Assembly: GCF_047948215.1 (NCBI RefSeq)
Contig: NC_134455.1
Span: 104,125,995 to 104,189,994 of the forward strand
From: Lycorma delicatula
Lineage: Eukaryota; Arthropoda; Insecta; Hemiptera; Fulgoridae
Length of the DNA stretch: 64,000 nucleotides
Direction of reading: 5' to 3'
Part shown: positions 1 to 10,663 of the stretch, piece after piece
Numbering within the stretch: the first letter of the stretch is position 1
Layout: the number at the start of each line of letters is the position of its first letter
The notes under the pieces: model-generated
Databases searched by the model: none
The model's input: the letters and a program-made list of their open reading frames with translations, nothing else
Told to the model about the DNA's origin: nothing
Position numbers and translations under genes: made by a program

Positions 1-814
1 CATTGTTTGTCAATGATATTAAAGTTTGTATTTTATTTTGAATCCAAATTACTAACATTCATTCTCTTCTACTTTTTATTTAGATGTGATGCATTCACAA
101 TTAAACAGGTTTAAGTATGGGACTTGTGTGTTAGCTTCATTAAGAATTCAGTGTTATAAATTAAACATTAATTTGAAGTTTTAATGAACACATATTTTTT
201 TTGTAAGTTTGTTTATATTTAATTATAGTTAATATACAAAAAACCGCTTACCAACTATTGAATTCTATAAACAACATCAAATATACTTTTTTCTGTGAAA
301 ACAATAATAGCATAAATTTTTTGCACTTAAAAATTAACAAAAATTATGGTAATAATAAGTTAGATATTGACATATTTAGGAAAACCACCAAATAAGACAA
401 AGTAATCCATTGCAGTTAGTTTCATTCTTGGAACCAAAAAAAAATGGCTACATTTAATGGTTAATATATAGAGTACTAATGTTTAAAAAACGATTATATA
501 AAATTAAAGAACGAATAAAATAATATTAAATACATCGCCACAACTAACGGATATAATATAAACTTAATAGATAAATTATATAATAAAATAAAACAAAATA
601 TACATAAAAGATGAAATAAAATTAACTAATAATAATGATAATCATTACGCTAAAATCGAATATAATATAAATTATAAAAAACTCAACAAAATATTTAAAT
701 CATTTGGGCTATGAACTGCATACATAACTAATAACAAAAAATAAAATATATAAATAATGTGGTTCCTGCAAAAACAATAACAAAGTCAATTTAGAAAAAC
801 ATGTAATATGTAGC
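1..814. other. AT-rich stretch without a recognised gene
   Basis: Very AT-rich sequence with short poly-A and poly-T runs. No convincing reading frame, RNA gene or terminal repeat is visible. The last ~60 bases read in the same frame as the Penelope-like fragment that follows and contain a Cys-x-x-Cys, so that fragment may begin slightly earlier than annotated. Confidence 0.6.
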
Positions 815-1126
815 TTGAAATGCGCAGATTGCGATTTAAAATACACCGTCATGACTAATCGATCATTTTCAATAAGAATAAAAGAGCATTTAAATTGTAT
901 AAACAAAGGTCATACAGGTCATATGCATATTATAAATAATTATCATAATTATGAACCAGACAAATTTATTAACACAATCTATTTCTCTAATAACATATAT
1001 AATACTAATATTTTAGAAAAGTACCATATATTTAATAATAATAAATTAATAAACGGACAGAGAAAATTTGATAATAACGTTTTATACAAGCATGTATTAA
1101 ATAGTAATAATAGTGCCCTGAGGTAG
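815..1126 (+). pseudogene. Penelope-like element GIY-YIG endonuclease fragment
   Basis: About 100 residues that look like the C-terminal GIY-YIG nuclease region encoded by Penelope-like retroelements. The start reads CADCDLKYTVMTNRSFSIR, matching the family pattern C-x2-C-x4-Y-x2-(QT)-x-RSF-x-R followed by KEH. The usual YIG is degraded (YTV). Downstream are an 'HNYEPD' segment, 'LEKYHIFNNN' and 'LINGQRKF', which correspond to the usual end of this domain in insect copies. The RT part is absent, so this is a 3' remnant. In an intact element the nuclease nicks target DNA for reverse transcription. It ends next to the 5' end of the I-clade element. The family call rests on pattern recognition only. 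Confidence 0.6.
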
Positions 1127-1651
1127 ATAATCCCCACGTCCGGAACACATCTACGTTCCACGTCCAGGGCGGCAACAGCTGTACTCACGTACATTACATA
1201 TAGCTGGCTAATGGGGTTCCGAGTATTGTTTCTCGGATATACTTTTACGGCTGATTTTCATCTGCAGGCCGAATTAGAGGACTGGATTTCGCGGCCACCT
1301 GCAGATACGAAATTCTTACTGATTATGGAAATGGATTGATACTGCCTTTAGAGCTGGCGATGTGGCGGCCACGGTCGAAGTTATTTGCAGGTGTAACGGA
1401 GACCTTTCGTTGTCCACATGCCCCCCGCGATGGCAAGCATGTAGTTAAGGTGCCCATGATGTTCGGGGCATGGGAGACCTGAAAGCCTCGGTGTGTAAGG
1501 GCCTGGAGTCAGTGCAGAGACTACGCATCCGCTCTCTGCCAAGACATATGCCGGTTCCACCGGAGTACCGGAACGGACCTCCAGGGTTGGTAGCCCTGGA
1601 GTGGGGGTGTACCCCGGCGGCTAGCCTTACTACAGAAGGGATTAATCGTTC
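1127..1651 (+). promoter_or_regulatory. 5' leader / internal promoter region of family A element
   Basis: Sharp change from AT-rich flank to G+C-rich sequence starting near 1121. The 525 bases before the ORF1 ATG (1652) have no long frame of their own. LINE 5' UTRs carry the internal promoter; no individual promoter motif is certain here, so the assignment is by position. Confidence 0.5.
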
Positions 1652-3105
1652 ATGCAAACTGAACAACCAAACGTGGCAGAGGGTTCACGTAAACACCCTC
1701 GTCTAGAACCAGCCGTTTCGCCTGAGGCAAAACGGAGAAAGAGCGCAGAATCTCGTAAAATTGAAGTTGAGGCTAGGAAAAGCTTGCAAAAAGCTTTCTT
1801 CAAAAGCAACGTTCCAAAGCCAAAATACTTAGTTATTACAAAAGAAGACGGTAATTTCTCGAAGGTGAGTCCATTCCTCATTGCTCGAGAAATAAAATGT
1901 GCTGGAGGCCCTGTTAAGGAAATTAGGAAAACTTTCACGGGACTTCATGTGGAGACTGTAAATGATATACAGTCTCATTACAATCAACACGTACTAGCTG
2001 TACGTGTTGATCCCCACGGCACGCTCAACACCTCAAGGGGTGTTGTGGTCTGTCGGGATCTTCTTAACTGTACGGAGCAGGAAATTGTAGAAGAATTAGC
2101 GCCGCAGGGAGTATTAGAATGTCGGAGGTTGAACATGAGAAGGAATAGCGAAGTGTCCTGCCTTCAGCATCCCATGTTCTTACATTTAACCGGCCTACTT
2201 TGCCGGAGAAGATAAGAGCGGGGATACATCGGTTGGATGTGCGGGCATTTGTCCCGCAACCAATGCGATGCTTTAAATGCCAACGCTTTGGACACACCGC
2301 TGTTAGGTGTGAGAGGCCGCAAATATGCGTGTGCGGTGATGAAGTTCATGAAGGAGAGCCGTGTAAGGAGCCTCCTACCTATATAAACTGCAGAGGACAG
2401 CATTCCTGTACTGTTCTGTATACAAAGACGAAGTAGCTGTGCAGGAAGTAAAAACCCTGCAAAAGGTCAGCTACTTTGAAGCCAAGAAGATCGTAAACGC
2501 CCGCAGACCTAGAGCAACAACAACCTATGCTCAGGCTGGGGCTGCTGTTCCTGCTCCTGCTGCAGTTGCTGTTGATGAGAGTGCAATCATCAACAAACTC
2601 GCACCTACCTTGGCTGGCTTAATTGAGAGGATAATTGAAAATAAAATGAAGCCTCTCAGCACTAAAGAACCTCTTAAGCCAAGAATAATTGTACAGCCTC
2701 CTGAAGACAGATCTCCAAAACAGAAAGTCGCTCCAGTTCAGAAGAAAACGGACACTAAACCTGAAATTCAAGTCCGTCTTAGTGAGATTTCAGTGAAAAG
2801 AAAGTGACAGCTACAGAGTCTGTTATGGAGGCTCCCAAGCCTCCTGTAACTGAAGTGGCCTCTAAGCCTCAGAGGCCACAAATTTCACAGGGGGGACGAG
2901 TGGTCCCCCCTTCCATAGGCGGTGACCGGTGCGACCCCCGTGTCTGGGGTCGGCCAAGTTGCCGCCCCACAATCGGCGCCTGTAACCGGTGCCGATCCAT
3001 GCCCGTCGTCGTCGGAGGCTTCGGTGGTCTCCGATACGGAGACCGGAAGCCTTACAGGCGACGACCTTCTCCGCGAACACGATGCCGTTCGTAGGACAGT
3101 AGAAT
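1652..3105 (+). pseudogene. Family A ORF1, gag-like nucleic-acid chaperone, broken
   Basis: Begins at ATG 1652 with a Lys/Arg-rich N-terminus (KHPRLEP, EAKRRK) followed by a gag-like fold region containing LNTSRGVVVCRD, a segment also present in family B ORF1. After a frameshift near 2180 the frame continues with a CCHC zinc knuckle, CFKCQRFGHTAVRC (2269-2310), and a second Cys cluster (CVCGDEVHEGEPC). Another shift near 2420 leads into a Pro/Ala/Lys-rich C-terminal tail to ~2807, then Ser/Thr/Gly-rich text in changing frames to ~3100. ORF1 proteins of this kind bind element RNA and form the RNP. The stop codons and frame changes make it a pseudogene. Confidence 0.8.
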
Positions 3106-3107
3106 GT

Positions 3108-4008
3108 TTTACTGGTGGGTGACTTTAATGCTCATAATTCTCTTTGGGGATCAGTTCGAGTAGATCCCCGTGGAAAAGAACTGGAAAGGTTCCTGATGAA
3201 TTCAGAACTTATTGTTTTAAACGACGGATCAGGAACCTTTTTCAATGCCAGAGATGGATCGAAGTCCTGTGTAGATCTTGCACTTATAAGCGGATCGATA
3301 GCACCGAGGTACAGCTTCCATGTCTTAGACGATTTGCATGGAATCGATCATTTCCCTGTGCAAGTTGTAACTGATATTACAAGAAAAATATATCCCATCT
3401 CTAAAAGATGGTTATTTGATAAGGCAGACTGGACGAGCTTCACAGCTAGAACGATACTCCCTGAAAAACTGGAGTTATCGGAGACGATGTCGACGCCATA
3501 ACAAATGCAATAATTGAGTCGGCATCGAGATATATTCCCAAAACATCTGGGAAACTTATGAAGAAACCCGTTCCATGGTAGAACGATGAAATAAGTGAAG
3601 CTATTAAAAGAAAGAAAAGAGCGTATAACGCCTTCAAGAAGCGTCCTAGCATAGAAAATCTTGTTGCCTTTAAAAAATACAGGGCGTATGCAAAACGTCT
3701 TATGATTGACTCGAAAAAACGATCCTAGCAGCAATACGTGTCATTCATCGACAGAACCACTACTGCATCAGATGTTTGGAGGAAAGTGAAGGCTATTTGT
3801 GGGCGTAAAAATTATGCTCCCATAACAAGCCATCAAGATGAAGATTGAATTAAGGTTACTCCAAACGAAATAGCAGAGCTATTGTCCAATTACTTCTAGA
3901 AGGCCAGCAAAACGGCCAACTACGAGGAAGGTTTTCGAACCAAAAAAGAAGAATCGAAGGTCTACTAAATTTTAGAACTAGTATAATTACTCATATAATG
4001 TACCATTT
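3108..4008 (+). pseudogene. Family A ORF2: C-terminal half of AP endonuclease and linker
   Basis: Opens abruptly at VLLVGDFNAHNSLWGS, the GDFNAH motif in the middle of the exonuclease/endonuclease/phosphatase fold. It continues to CVDLALISGS and DDLHGIDHFPVQV, the SDHxP-type catalytic end with S changed to I. The first ~130 residues of the nuclease, including the N and E metal-binding motifs, are missing. The linker to RT (3500-4008) is frame-shifted but readable, with a basic segment (RKKRAYNAFKKRP) and WRKVKAICG. In an intact element this domain nicks the target site. The missing half shows an internal deletion between ORF1 and ORF2. Confidence 0.8.
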
Positions 4009-5490
4009 AAAATGGAAGAATTCGTGAAAGCGTTGGAAAAAGCAGGTAACACAGCTGCTGGTCCGGATGAAATCCATTAAAATATGATCAGGCAGCTGAA
4101 TACCACTGCAAAACGCAGATTATTAGAACTTTATAATCAAATATGGCGGCATGGAACGTACCCGCAGCAGTGGAAAAAAGCTCATGTTGTTCCAGTACCA
4201 AAGAAAAATAAAAATTTAACAGATCCCAATAGCTATCGTCCTATTTCTTTGACGTGTGCTATGGGAAAAATATTTGAAAAAATGGTTAATAATCGACTCG
4301 TCTGGGTTTTGGAAAAAGAAAACCTGATATCACCGTATCAAGCAGGTTTTCGGCAATACCATTCTACCACTGATCAAATGATCAGCTTAGAGGACGTTAT
4401 ATATAACAGCTTCATTAAAAGGAAACATTGTGTCGGAGTCTTCTTTGATCTTCAGAAGGCTTTCGATATGACCTGGCGTCATGGTATAATGCTCCAGATG
4501 CATGAATGAGGCATTCGTGGCAATCTGCCTATACTGCTCAGCAACTATATGAATGACCGTACCTTCCAAGTACGCGTCAAAAATGAATATTCATGTGAAA
4601 GAATCTTGGAAAATGGCATACCGCAGGGTTCGCCGTTGAGCGGTACCTTGTTTACCATTGCCATTAATAAATTGATATTAGCCATTCCAGTAGAAATCGG
4701 CAAAAGCGTCTATGTTGATGATCTGACAATTGTGTATGCCAGCAACAAGACTGCTATGGTGAGGTACGAATTGCAACGAGCGATCAATGCTCTAAATGAA
4801 GTTGCAAGGAATAACGGATTCCTATTCTCACCAGAAAAAAACGTGCTGTGTACACTTTTGTAGGAAGAGAATTCCTCATCAAAGTCCTGCGTTGACATTG
4901 ATGATAATCCAATACAATATAAAGACAGCGTAAGATATTTAGGTCTAGTATTGGATAAATCCCTTACGTGGGGATTACATATACAGGACTTGAGTGATAG
5001 ATGCAAAAGAGCCCTAAACATTATAAAATGTTTATCGAACTTAAATTGGGGCTCAGACAAAGAGACATTATTGAGATTGTATAAAGCATTGGTTCAATCT
5101 AAACTAGACTACGGATGTATCGTATATTCATCCGCTAGAAAGTCGCATTTAAAAAAGTTAGACGTAGTTCATAATAGCGGACTAAGATATGCAACTGGTA
5201 CTTTCCGCACAAGTCCGGCGGCTAGTCTGATGTCTGAAGCCGGAATAATGCCACTACATTATAGAAGAGAGATCCTTTTACTAAGATACGCAGCAAATAT
5301 ATGGGCTTATCCTGCCCATATAAATAATAAACTTTTCAATAACCATCCTATGGCTGCGTTATACGAACGTCGTGCTACCTATTCCAGACCAGCCGGAATT
5401 AGGTACCACGAATTAAGAAGAAATACGAAATTGCCTTTCCAGATTCATTGGCAATTTCTACTAGAGAAATACCGCCATGGCTCTTGCTAG
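4009..5490 (+). pseudogene. Family A reverse transcriptase domain
   Basis: The RT core can be followed through several frames. Motifs in order are AGPDEIH (4057 region), NSYRPISLTC, KIFEKMVNNRL, AGFRQYHSTTDQ, the first catalytic aspartate in VGVFFDLQKAFD (4436-4470), GIPQGSPLSGTLF, the catalytic YVDD in KSVYVDDLTIVYAS (~4708-4740), then thumb text with VRYLGLVLDKSLTW, SKLDYGCIVYSSA and TGTFRTSP. The stop at 4507 and breaks near 4540 and 4863 inactivate it. Catalytic residues are intact where visible, so decay appears to follow insertion. Confidence 0.88.
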
Positions 5491-6142
5491 TGGTAAATAC
5501 AAGTTTGGATCTCTCTCAAGGAGAAATAAAAAAGAAACCAGCAATGCTCATCCAACAGGAATTTTTGGCAACCGTCAGTAGTTACGAAGAACATATTAGA
5601 ATTTATACTGACGGTTCTAAAACCGAACATGGTGTTGGATGCTCAATATATGTAAATGGAGAAGCCCACTTTTCGAAACTGCCAGATGTGGCCAGTGTCT
5701 ACACGGCAGAACTCACTGCAATTCAGCAAGCTCTTCGCTACACTGAACACTATTGCGAAGAGAGAGTGTTAATATGTTCCGATTCTTTAAGTGCACTTGT
5801 CGCAATTCGGAACAAGAGCATTAAGGATGTCTTAATTGCAAACATCCTGTCCATTTTGTACGTTCTAAAACAACGAGGACAGCGATGCGTATTTGTATGG
5901 ACTCCGGGGCATGCTGGTATACAGGTAATGAAATCGCAGACGAAGCTGCCAGAAAGGCAACAGTCTGCGATGATTTGGATGCATTTCCTGTAAGAGTGGC
6001 AGATGTTAAAAACCGTCTAACAAATATAGTAAAAAACAAGTGGAATGCTGAATGGAGGAGTTTAAATACAAAATTAAACTCAGTAAAAACTTCTCCTTAT
6101 AAATGGAAAAGCGACTTTAGTAGACTCGCCGTGAACAATTAG
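5491..6142 (+). pseudogene. Family A RNase H domain
   Basis: RNase H downstream of RT, diagnostic for the I group. Visible are RIYTDGSKTEHGVGC (first Asp), YTAELTAIQQAL (Glu), ICSDSLSAL (second Asp), WTPGHAGI and, after a frameshift near 5910, GNEIADEAARKA (final Asp). All four DEDD residues are therefore present once the shift is allowed for. The domain overlaps the end of the RT frame at 5448-5490. Its role is removal of the RNA strand during second-strand synthesis. It reads on into an α-helical basic tail to the stop at 6140. Confidence 0.85.
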
Positions 6143-6144
6143 CG

Positions 6145-6372
6145 GTGACCAGACTTAGAATCGGTCACACGCGATTAACAAATTTATATTTGTTAACCGG
6201 CGAAGTGAGACCAATGTGCGGTGTTTGTAATAAAACACTGACAATCAATCTAATAGAAGAGTGTACCATATATGAGGACCTCAGAAAGAGGTTCCGTCTT
6301 AGAAATAATATTAGTGCTGATCTGGATAATGGAAATGAAGAAAAATATAGTTGCATTTTTACACGCCAGTAG
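6145..6372 (+). pseudogene. Family A ORF2 C-terminal Cys-rich tail
   Basis: Reads TRLRIGHTRLTNLYLL followed by CGVCNKTLTINLIEECTIY. This corresponds to the C-terminal zinc-knuckle-like motif that ends many I and R1 ORF2 proteins (C-x2-C, then T-x-x-H-I-x-x-x-C). Here the expected His is replaced by Asn (TINLIEEC). The stop is at 6370. A single stop codon at 6140-6142 separates it from the RNase H region. Confidence 0.7.
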
Positions 6373-6660
6373 ACTTCTTAAAAGTCTATAAAATGAAAGT
6401 TTAAAGCTGTGATACAAGAATCTCTAAGCGGTAGTTTTATATATATAAAGAAAGAAATGGTATTGATAAGTTGAAATTTCAATTTCATGGTCTTTTGAGA
6501 ACCTTATCTCAAATTTTAATATTGGGGCCCTTTACACCCCGTAAGTGTTTGTGATTGTCCTTGTCTTTTATGTCTTAATGTTTATTGTGAAGTTTGTGTT
6601 TTTTTAAATAAATTGTAAGGGCCCTTTACACCCTTACATATGACGATTCTGATGGAGATA
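6373..6660 (+). other. Family A 3' UTR with a repeated GGGCCCTTTACACCC motif
   Basis: AT-rich 3' UTR after the ORF2 stop. The 15-mer gggccctttacaccc occurs twice, at 6525-6539 and 6619-6633. A related motif ending in cctttacac or ccttttacac occurs in the 3' UTRs of family B copies, suggesting a shared 3' recognition element. The second copy is preceded by aataaattgtaa. Confidence 0.6.
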
Positions 6661-7165
6661 ATAATTTCTTTTAAAGAATGTGACGAGAGCTAATGACCTT
6701 AGCAGTCGATGCCCATAAAAATTCAGAAAAAAAAAGTAATAATAGATTATGTTGGTCAAACTGTAATGTAATATTACACATAATATAACGTATTAACAAT
6801 ACGTTATATTATGGGGCGTGATAACAATAAATGGGTGGTGCGAGCATATCGAAAAGAAATAATTATATCATTCATTTTTCATTTCATCATTCTTTGAATG
6901 ATGTTTTTCTTCAGCCTTGTAAGTACTTGTGTTGTAACACAATCATCCATATTTGCAAACATTTCTAGGTTTTTCTGCTGTACAAGTAAAACATCCATCA
7001 CAAGGACCATCTCGAGATTTTTCGGCTTCAGGTCGGTTTTCCTGTTGTAGAAAAATGGCGATTCCATCTCTTAATTCATAAACACTTTGCAAAAATTTCC
7101 CACCTGATAACTATCTTGCCTCGCAATAAAATATAACGCTAGGTATATTTATTTTCACATAATGA
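6661..7165. repeat. Intergenic DNA with a 16-bp-arm hairpin at 6779-6813
   Basis: No gene found. Contains a perfect foldback with arms cataatataacgtatt (6779-6794) and its exact complement (6798-6813), loop aac. Directly after it lies ggggcgtgataac, which resembles the family B 3'-end motif gggcgatgataac. Confidence 0.7.
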
Positions 7166-7171
7166 GTGTCT

Positions 7172-7387
7172 TTCCCTACGAAGTCAGCATATACTGCACC
7201 CATGCTAAAAGATCTCTGCTCGTTTTGTGGAAACGATGGCCGCCATGTCAAAGATTTTCCGACGAATGGTGAAGGGTTGCCCGTGTGTCCTAATTATTCC
7301 CGTGCTGGGAAACCGGCCGGACAGACTGCAGATCGGGCGAATGTCCTGCGTACAAGCGTGCGCGGGAAATTCTGTGTCACCGGATAG
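7172..7387 (+). pseudogene. R1-type gag (ORF1) zinc-knuckle fragment
   Basis: Encodes LCSFCGNDGRHVKDFP followed by GLPVCPNYSRAGKPA. This aligns with the second and third zinc knuckles of the R1-like ORF1 at 45171-45638 (LCTFCGKGGHKQVDCP, GRPVCLNCTRLRKPA). The final Cys of the first knuckle has become Phe, and the third knuckle changes frame after GKPA. It is a short 5'- and 3'-truncated remnant of an R1-clade ORF1, isolated from any other part of that element. Confidence 0.65.
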
Positions 7388-7975
7388 ATATTAGTATTTT
7401 TTGTGCTTAAGCTCTGTTTTTGTTTGTTTTGTTTTTGTTTATATTGTTTTTTTTTAAGTTATTTTTTGCTAGTCTTACAAAACGAAATTTGTCCGTTTTT
7501 ATGTTTCTTGGGGAAATTCAATATGTTGGTTATTTTAGGTTTATGTTTTGTTTTTGTTTTTGATGTTTTGTTTGGTTTATGTTATTATTTTGGTGTTTAA
7601 GAAAAGGTTAATGTATATGTTTATAGTTTGGGTCCCAAGTTTTCGGTTTATGTATTTACTCTTTCTGTTTTGGTTCTGTATATGTTTATAGTTGGATTTT
7701 TGTTTTATTTCGGTTAGTTTTAGTGTTTTAAGTGTTATACAAGTTTGGTATTTTCTTTTGTTTATACTTTTATGTTCTTGTTGATTCTTTTCTGTTCTGG
7801 TTGTTTATGTGTTTTCTATTTTATTTTCTTTGTTTTGTTTGGATTAGATTTGTGTTTGTTTTATTGTTCTTCAAGTTTTGTATTTTTCTTTGCGTTTCTG
7901 TTTTTGGTTAATATTTTTGTTGATTCTCGTTCGGTGTTCGTGTTGAGCTCACTTTTTACCGTTTTCAGGTAGGTG
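7388..7975 (+). repeat. T- and G-rich low-complexity stretch
   Basis: About 590 bases dominated by TTTTG and TTTAT strings. Hydrophobic Phe/Leu/Cys-rich reading frames here are composition artefacts. The texture resembles the T-rich 3' UTR segments of the I-clade copies, so it may be an old element 3' UTR, but no specific motif proves it. Confidence 0.5.
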
Positions 7976-8219
7976 TAGGATTAGGCAGCTTAATCGGCAT
8001 GGTTTTGCTTAAGACCATTGAAAGACAGTTTAATTAGGTTAGTGGAGGTACACCGATGGGAAAGTCATTCGTAGCATTTGCATCGGCTGCATGAAAGATG
8101 TCTGTTGCTGAAGTATTAAAGATGACTTCCGGTAAAGCCCTTAAGGACTAGGTACGGAAGGAGAAGAGTGGTGACCATAAACGCCGTGGACAGTGTCTTC
8201 CCTTCGGGGTCAGGATGTA
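7976..8219. other. Unassigned sequence between T-rich tract and hAT remnant
   Basis: Moderate G+C, no recognised protein in any frame. It could be the 3' part of the hAT element, since the transposase homology on the opposite strand fades here, but no terminal inverted repeat was found. Confidence 0.4.
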
Positions 8220-9258
8220 CTGCACCCATGTCTTTACAAAGTGCAGAAAAGATTCTTGATTTTAGGGGTTTCATTTTTATATAATTTACTATGGTTACAA
8301 CCGTCGTTAGCACAATATTTAGACCAGGACTCATTTCTTTGGAAGCCAAACCTTCTTTGTGGGTCTTGCAATGTGCCCAGACACACTGTGGAGATTCTTG
8401 TTTTACAGTGTTTATATACCTTAGACTCGTCCAGACATTGAACGTGTACCATCGGTGCATTTTTTCACTAGCAAGTTTTTATCTCTGTTTGCCTCGTTTA
8501 TAAAAATCATTTAAGATAAACAGGTTATAAATTGAATTCTATTGGTTTGCAGAAAAGTAGTTCTTCTACTGCTGACGTACCATCAAATAATCGAATATAG
8601 GCAATGAAATGAGCATCTTTATTGCTATCTGTTGCCTCATGGAGCTGAATTGAAAACAATTTGTCACGTAACTTCCCGAAAAGGTGATGCTGTACATCTT
8701 CAGCTATATCACCAACTCGATGGGCAACAGTATCATTTGATACAGGTATGGACTGCAATTGTTTGGCAAAATTATCTCCAAATTATATCATTAAATTACT
8801 GGCAAATTATATCATATTAGTTTCTACAACCTCATTTGCAGCTGGCAAAATAAGTCCTTCACCAGTGGTGTGAAGTTTTTTACAACTGGCTATTTTATAC
8901 GAAACGTTGTAAGAGGCAAGTAAAGCTTTTTCATTCAAAGTTTTTTCAAAAATGTTTGCCTTTCATAAGATTTTAATTTTAATTTGAAGGATTTTCGGGG
9001 TTTGTTAACGTATTCACTATGAAGCGTATCCAAATTTCTTTTAAGTTTATTAGGTTTCATGCTGTCTGCTACCAAACTTTTTGATCAGCTGACAAAAATA
9101 AGGGGCCTCGCTTCTTCATTTTAAAAGTACTGTCAAACCCAAAAGTATTCTTGCGAATATTTTCTTGATTTTATTTTCGGAACCACGCTCGTGTGTGTAC
9201 TTGTTGATGCTTCACTATCGTCTAATGCTCGCTTACGCTTACTTAAAAATTTATACAT
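8220..9258 (-). pseudogene. hAT transposase of the ZBED5/SCAND3-like group, broken
   Basis: Read on the - strand. ATG at 9258-9256 gives MYKFLSKRKRALDDSEAS, the basic N-terminus typical of this group. Then come KYSQEYF and, after shifts, the end of a BED-type zinc finger (DSMKPNKLKRNLDTLHSEY) and ERQTFLKK. The segment LNEKALLASYNVSYKIASCKK-LHTTGEGLILPA precedes SIPVSNDTVAHRVGDIAEDV (8750-8690), with QLHEATDSNKDAHFIAYIRL and ELLFCKPIE to 8530. The 8220-8460 segment adds CKTHKEGLASKEMSPGLN and INYIKMKPLKSRIF-ALCKDMGA. The second catalytic Asp region and the C-terminal dimerisation domain are only partly present. Transposases of this class cut and paste by a DDE mechanism. Multiple stops show it is dead. 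Confidence 0.8.
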
Positions 9259-9369
9259 AATTCTGTATAAATCTACTGCCGTGAATATTTAATACCGTGA
9301 ATTGCAATTGACACGCAAATTACAACATTCACCATAGATTCGATAGCGACAGAAAGATCGGCTCGACTA

Positions 9370-9480
9370 AGACTGGCTGGAATTGAACGAGGTGCAGTAT
9401 TTATACACGTTTGCGTATACGGTCGCGCAGACGTTCCAGAATGTTCCAGACAAATCGGAACTTCTCGCGAAGCCGCGAAA
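9370..9480 (-). promoter_or_regulatory. Heat-shock-type promoter upstream of the hAT transposase
   Basis: On the - strand, a TATAAATA box (9405-9398) lies 31 bases before the A of a CCAGTC initiator (A at 9374), which itself is 116 bases before the transposase ATG. Upstream at 9434-9451 is an uninterrupted heat-shock element of alternating units, TTC-nn-GAA-nn-TTC-nn-GA, each exactly 5 bases apart. A further GAA/TTC cluster sits at 9458-9471. The block is more G+C-rich than its surroundings. Heat-shock factor binds such arrays as a trimer. Spacing and orientation fit transcription toward the transposase. Function is inferred, not shown. Confidence 0.65.
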
Positions 9481-10663
9481 ATGTCCGATATGGTGGACGT
9501 AAGACAGAGAGCAATAAAGAGGCATCAATTCTGGTTTTGTCAATGCAGCGGATCGGTGTTGCCAAATATTTATAAATTTACTTATTCTTGATAATTTGTA
9601 AGGTTTGTAATTAAGGTCGTAGAGTAGCTTTAGCGTCAAAATACATTATTATTGTATACATTGCTATTTTTTAGAGGGGGGCGCGATGAAAATTATGATC
9701 GAAAATTGGATCGCAAATACTGAAAAGTTGAGAAACGCTGTCATAATGAATATTGATCCAAATTCTTTAACTTGATTTTGGACATAGTAACTATCTGAAT
9801 TTCCTCTCTTTATCCTTTGATCTTATACTTTGGTGCAACATATGTTGGGTTTATTGAAAACCTTTTCCCTCAATTTCATTCTAGGTTTCTTGAAACTTGG
9901 AGTGTATTAATAATATAATAGTTGCATTTAAATATTTCAGTTAGTAGTTGTTTTCCTTTAGAAATTTAAAAATATTGAAATGAGAAAAACAAATGGCAGT
10001 GTAATAAAAAGTTTTTTTGGAAGGTTTACAAAAATTTATCTATTAAAACAGATAAATTAGAAATTGGGAAAAATTTAAAACAAAAAAATTAAATAACTAA
10101 TTAATATGTTACTTTATAATATGTCCATTGAGTTTTGTGCAGCATTTCTACGACTTAAAAAAATGTTATTATTTAGACGACTTTGGTAAGAAATATAAGC
10201 ATACAAACCCTTCATTAATTTTGAACATATTAATCACTTGTTATTCACATATTCCCATTTATGGTTTCTTTTATTTGTTCTGCTGTGTTAGTGTAATATA
10301 ACTATGAACTCATATTAGGTTTTTAATTTTTTAAATTCATTTAGTTTTTTTCTCATTCATTCAGCAGAAATGATGGACTACACATGAAGTCAGAATAAGC
10401 AAATAAATCAAAATTTAATGAACATTTTTTTATAATTTTTTTCTTTCTATTTTGAAATTTATGATGGATTAAAGTCATTTTGTTTTTGTAAAATATTTAA
10501 TTATTTACTTACATTTGTTGTTGTAAATATGTAATTTGAATTAAATTATTTAGTAAAAGTACAATATCTTTACAGTAGCAGAACATACCCCTCACTGTTT
10601 AGAGGCAAGACCCATTAAACGATAATTGCTTAAGAGAATTTTATTTCATATTTATTCCTTTAG
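9481..10663. other. Intergenic or intron sequence, possible hAT end near 9675
   Basis: No coding text. Around 9674-9700 the string ggggggcgcgatgaaaat resembles the sub-terminal text of many hAT elements, so the hAT may extend to about here. The rest is AT-rich and ends in a pyrimidine tract plus TAG at 10661-10663, a plausible 3' splice site. Confidence 0.4.

Larger units (their letters stand above)
1127..6660 (+). mobile_element. I-clade non-LTR retrotransposon, family A, decayed
   Basis: Near full-length LINE on the + strand in the order GC-rich 5' leader, gag-type ORF1, AP-endonuclease (C-terminal half only), reverse transcriptase, RNase H, C-terminal Cys-rich tail, 3' UTR. RNase H after RT with CCHC knuckles in ORF1 is the I/Jockey-superfamily layout. 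At least six frame changes or stops and one internal deletion make it non-functional. It is clearly distinct in sequence from family B, seen seven or more times elsewhere in the window. The 3' boundary is approximate: no clean poly-A and no target-site duplication were found. Confidence 0.85.

Noticed and set aside
7403..7972. Hydrophobic open frames rich in Phe, Leu and Cys that look like small membrane proteins
   Set aside because: They come from a T/G-rich low-complexity tract; composition alone explains them.
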